A model generated the notes under the pieces. The model was given only the letters and a program-made list of their open reading frames with translations. It had not been told where the DNA came from and did not search any database. Positions 63,224 through 64,000 of a DNA stretch of 64,000 bases are shown piece by piece. This DNA comes from Hypomesus transpacificus (lineage: Eukaryota; Chordata; Actinopteri; Osmeriformes; Osmeridae), in contig NW_025813739.1 in assembly GCF_021917145.1 (NCBI RefSeq), positions 186,001 through 250,000 on the forward strand, in the 5' to 3' direction. Position 1 is the stretch's first letter; every line of letters begins with the position of its first letter. Position numbers and translations under genes: made by a program.

Positions 63224-64000
63224 GTAAGTGAAAACGTCCTAATTAAAAGCGACTCTCTCCGGAGATTAGTGAGCACGATTCCATTTCAATTGGAGCACAC
63301 ATGTTCTTTTTACATATGCGAAAAACTCTTTGTAGCCATTCCAGCAGTAGACTGCGTTTGCAGGTATATTGCTGATAGTAGTGTGCTAAATTATCATAAA
63401 GGTTCTCATCATGACACGTCTGTAAATGGAGAAAAAACAATACCTGACAATTATTTATTATTGCGTGCATTTAAAAAAAAATCCTCCATCTTCCATACCG
63501 AAAACTCGTTGGTTTGTGTTTAGGTATGCAATGATCTGTGGCAATATGCAAATTTTTATGTTGAGTCATTAACGGTTTAAGTTTAGGTTGGCATAATACA
63601 AACCAAATATGCGTTGCTTATGTGCTTATGACACTGAGCAGTACAGACAAGATGTCAGCAAGATTTCAAGGTAACTGCAGGAGAAGATGAAATGACGTTC
63701 GTGGTTCACCTCTCTTTGTGGCTCATTCCCCTGTTGACTCAATGATGGTGACTACTTATGGCCCATCAATCACGATAAATTAAGCCTCATTCAATCTGGT
63801 TCTCCTGACAAAACAGTGAAGAACAACTCGCGCCAACTGACGCCGCTAATTAGTGGACATTCTTCTTCTGAATTCATCCCTGCCACAGTCCGCTGAGCAC
63901 CCCTTTAGGCCAGGGTAATGCTCATCACCTGCTCTGATGGAGTGGAGGGTCTGGTTGTTGCTCCAGTGGCATGACCCTTGTCCACACCAGTCTTTCTGCC

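Larger units (their letters stand above)
53591..64000. other. Gene-poor region, no recognised coding gene
   Basis: AT-rich unique DNA around the gap. It contains poly(C) runs (57883-57914, 60053-60068), a GT repeat (58715), a SINE tail (61441) and CA repeats near 60893 and 62697. The open frames are short and I recognise no family on either strand. Confidence 0.6.

Overview
The window is teleost fish nuclear DNA. Genes are split by GT-AG introns, the intergenic and intronic DNA is rich in CA/GT, GA/CT and poly(C)/(G) tracts, and tRNA-derived SINEs carry the typical fish tail (AGCAGACGCTCTTATCCAGA and its complement). The species cannot be named from sequence alone. There is one assembly gap (100 N) at 54927-55026.

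Layout. 1-4493 (+): the last five coding exons of ppp2r2a, the B55-alpha regulatory subunit of PP2A, followed by its 3'UTR to about 5985. 6599-12689 (+): bnip3l (NIX), six coding exons, with a 3'UTR to about 15150. 18509-34086 (+): dpysl2 (CRMP2), with two alternative first exons, long 'A' form at 18509 and short 'B' form at 20389, spliced to 13 common exons. 39554-42577 (-): adra1a, two coding exons, convergent with dpysl2. 51015-52603 (+): tmem230, three coding exons. From 53590 to the end I find no convincing gene; the end may hold the first exon of another gene near 63220.

The order and strands ppp2r2a(+), bnip3l(+), dpysl2(+), adra1a(-) match human 8p21 as I recall it, without the mammalian PNMA2. 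tmem230 is on human chromosome 20, so a synteny break lies between 43 and 50 kb. The genes are not a functional system; they are an ancient linkage block of a phosphatase subunit, a mitophagy receptor, a neuronal cytoskeletal regulator, a catecholamine receptor and a vesicle protein.

The most unusual structure is in a ppp2r2a intron: a non-autonomous hAT-like transposon (1306-3410, perfect 8-bp target duplication) whose terminal ~52 bp has been amplified about 39 times into a minisatellite. Relatives of this element sit at 797-1008, 14165-14293, 31270-31482 and 53161-53232. Also notable: five single-base insertions break the dpysl2 frame and one breaks adra1a, while the other three genes are clean; adra1a has DRC instead of DRY; bnip3l has a 7-residue tandem duplication in its BH3-like region; and a SINE in tmem230 is flanked by a 50-bp direct repeat. 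I found no evidence of a new multi-gene system.
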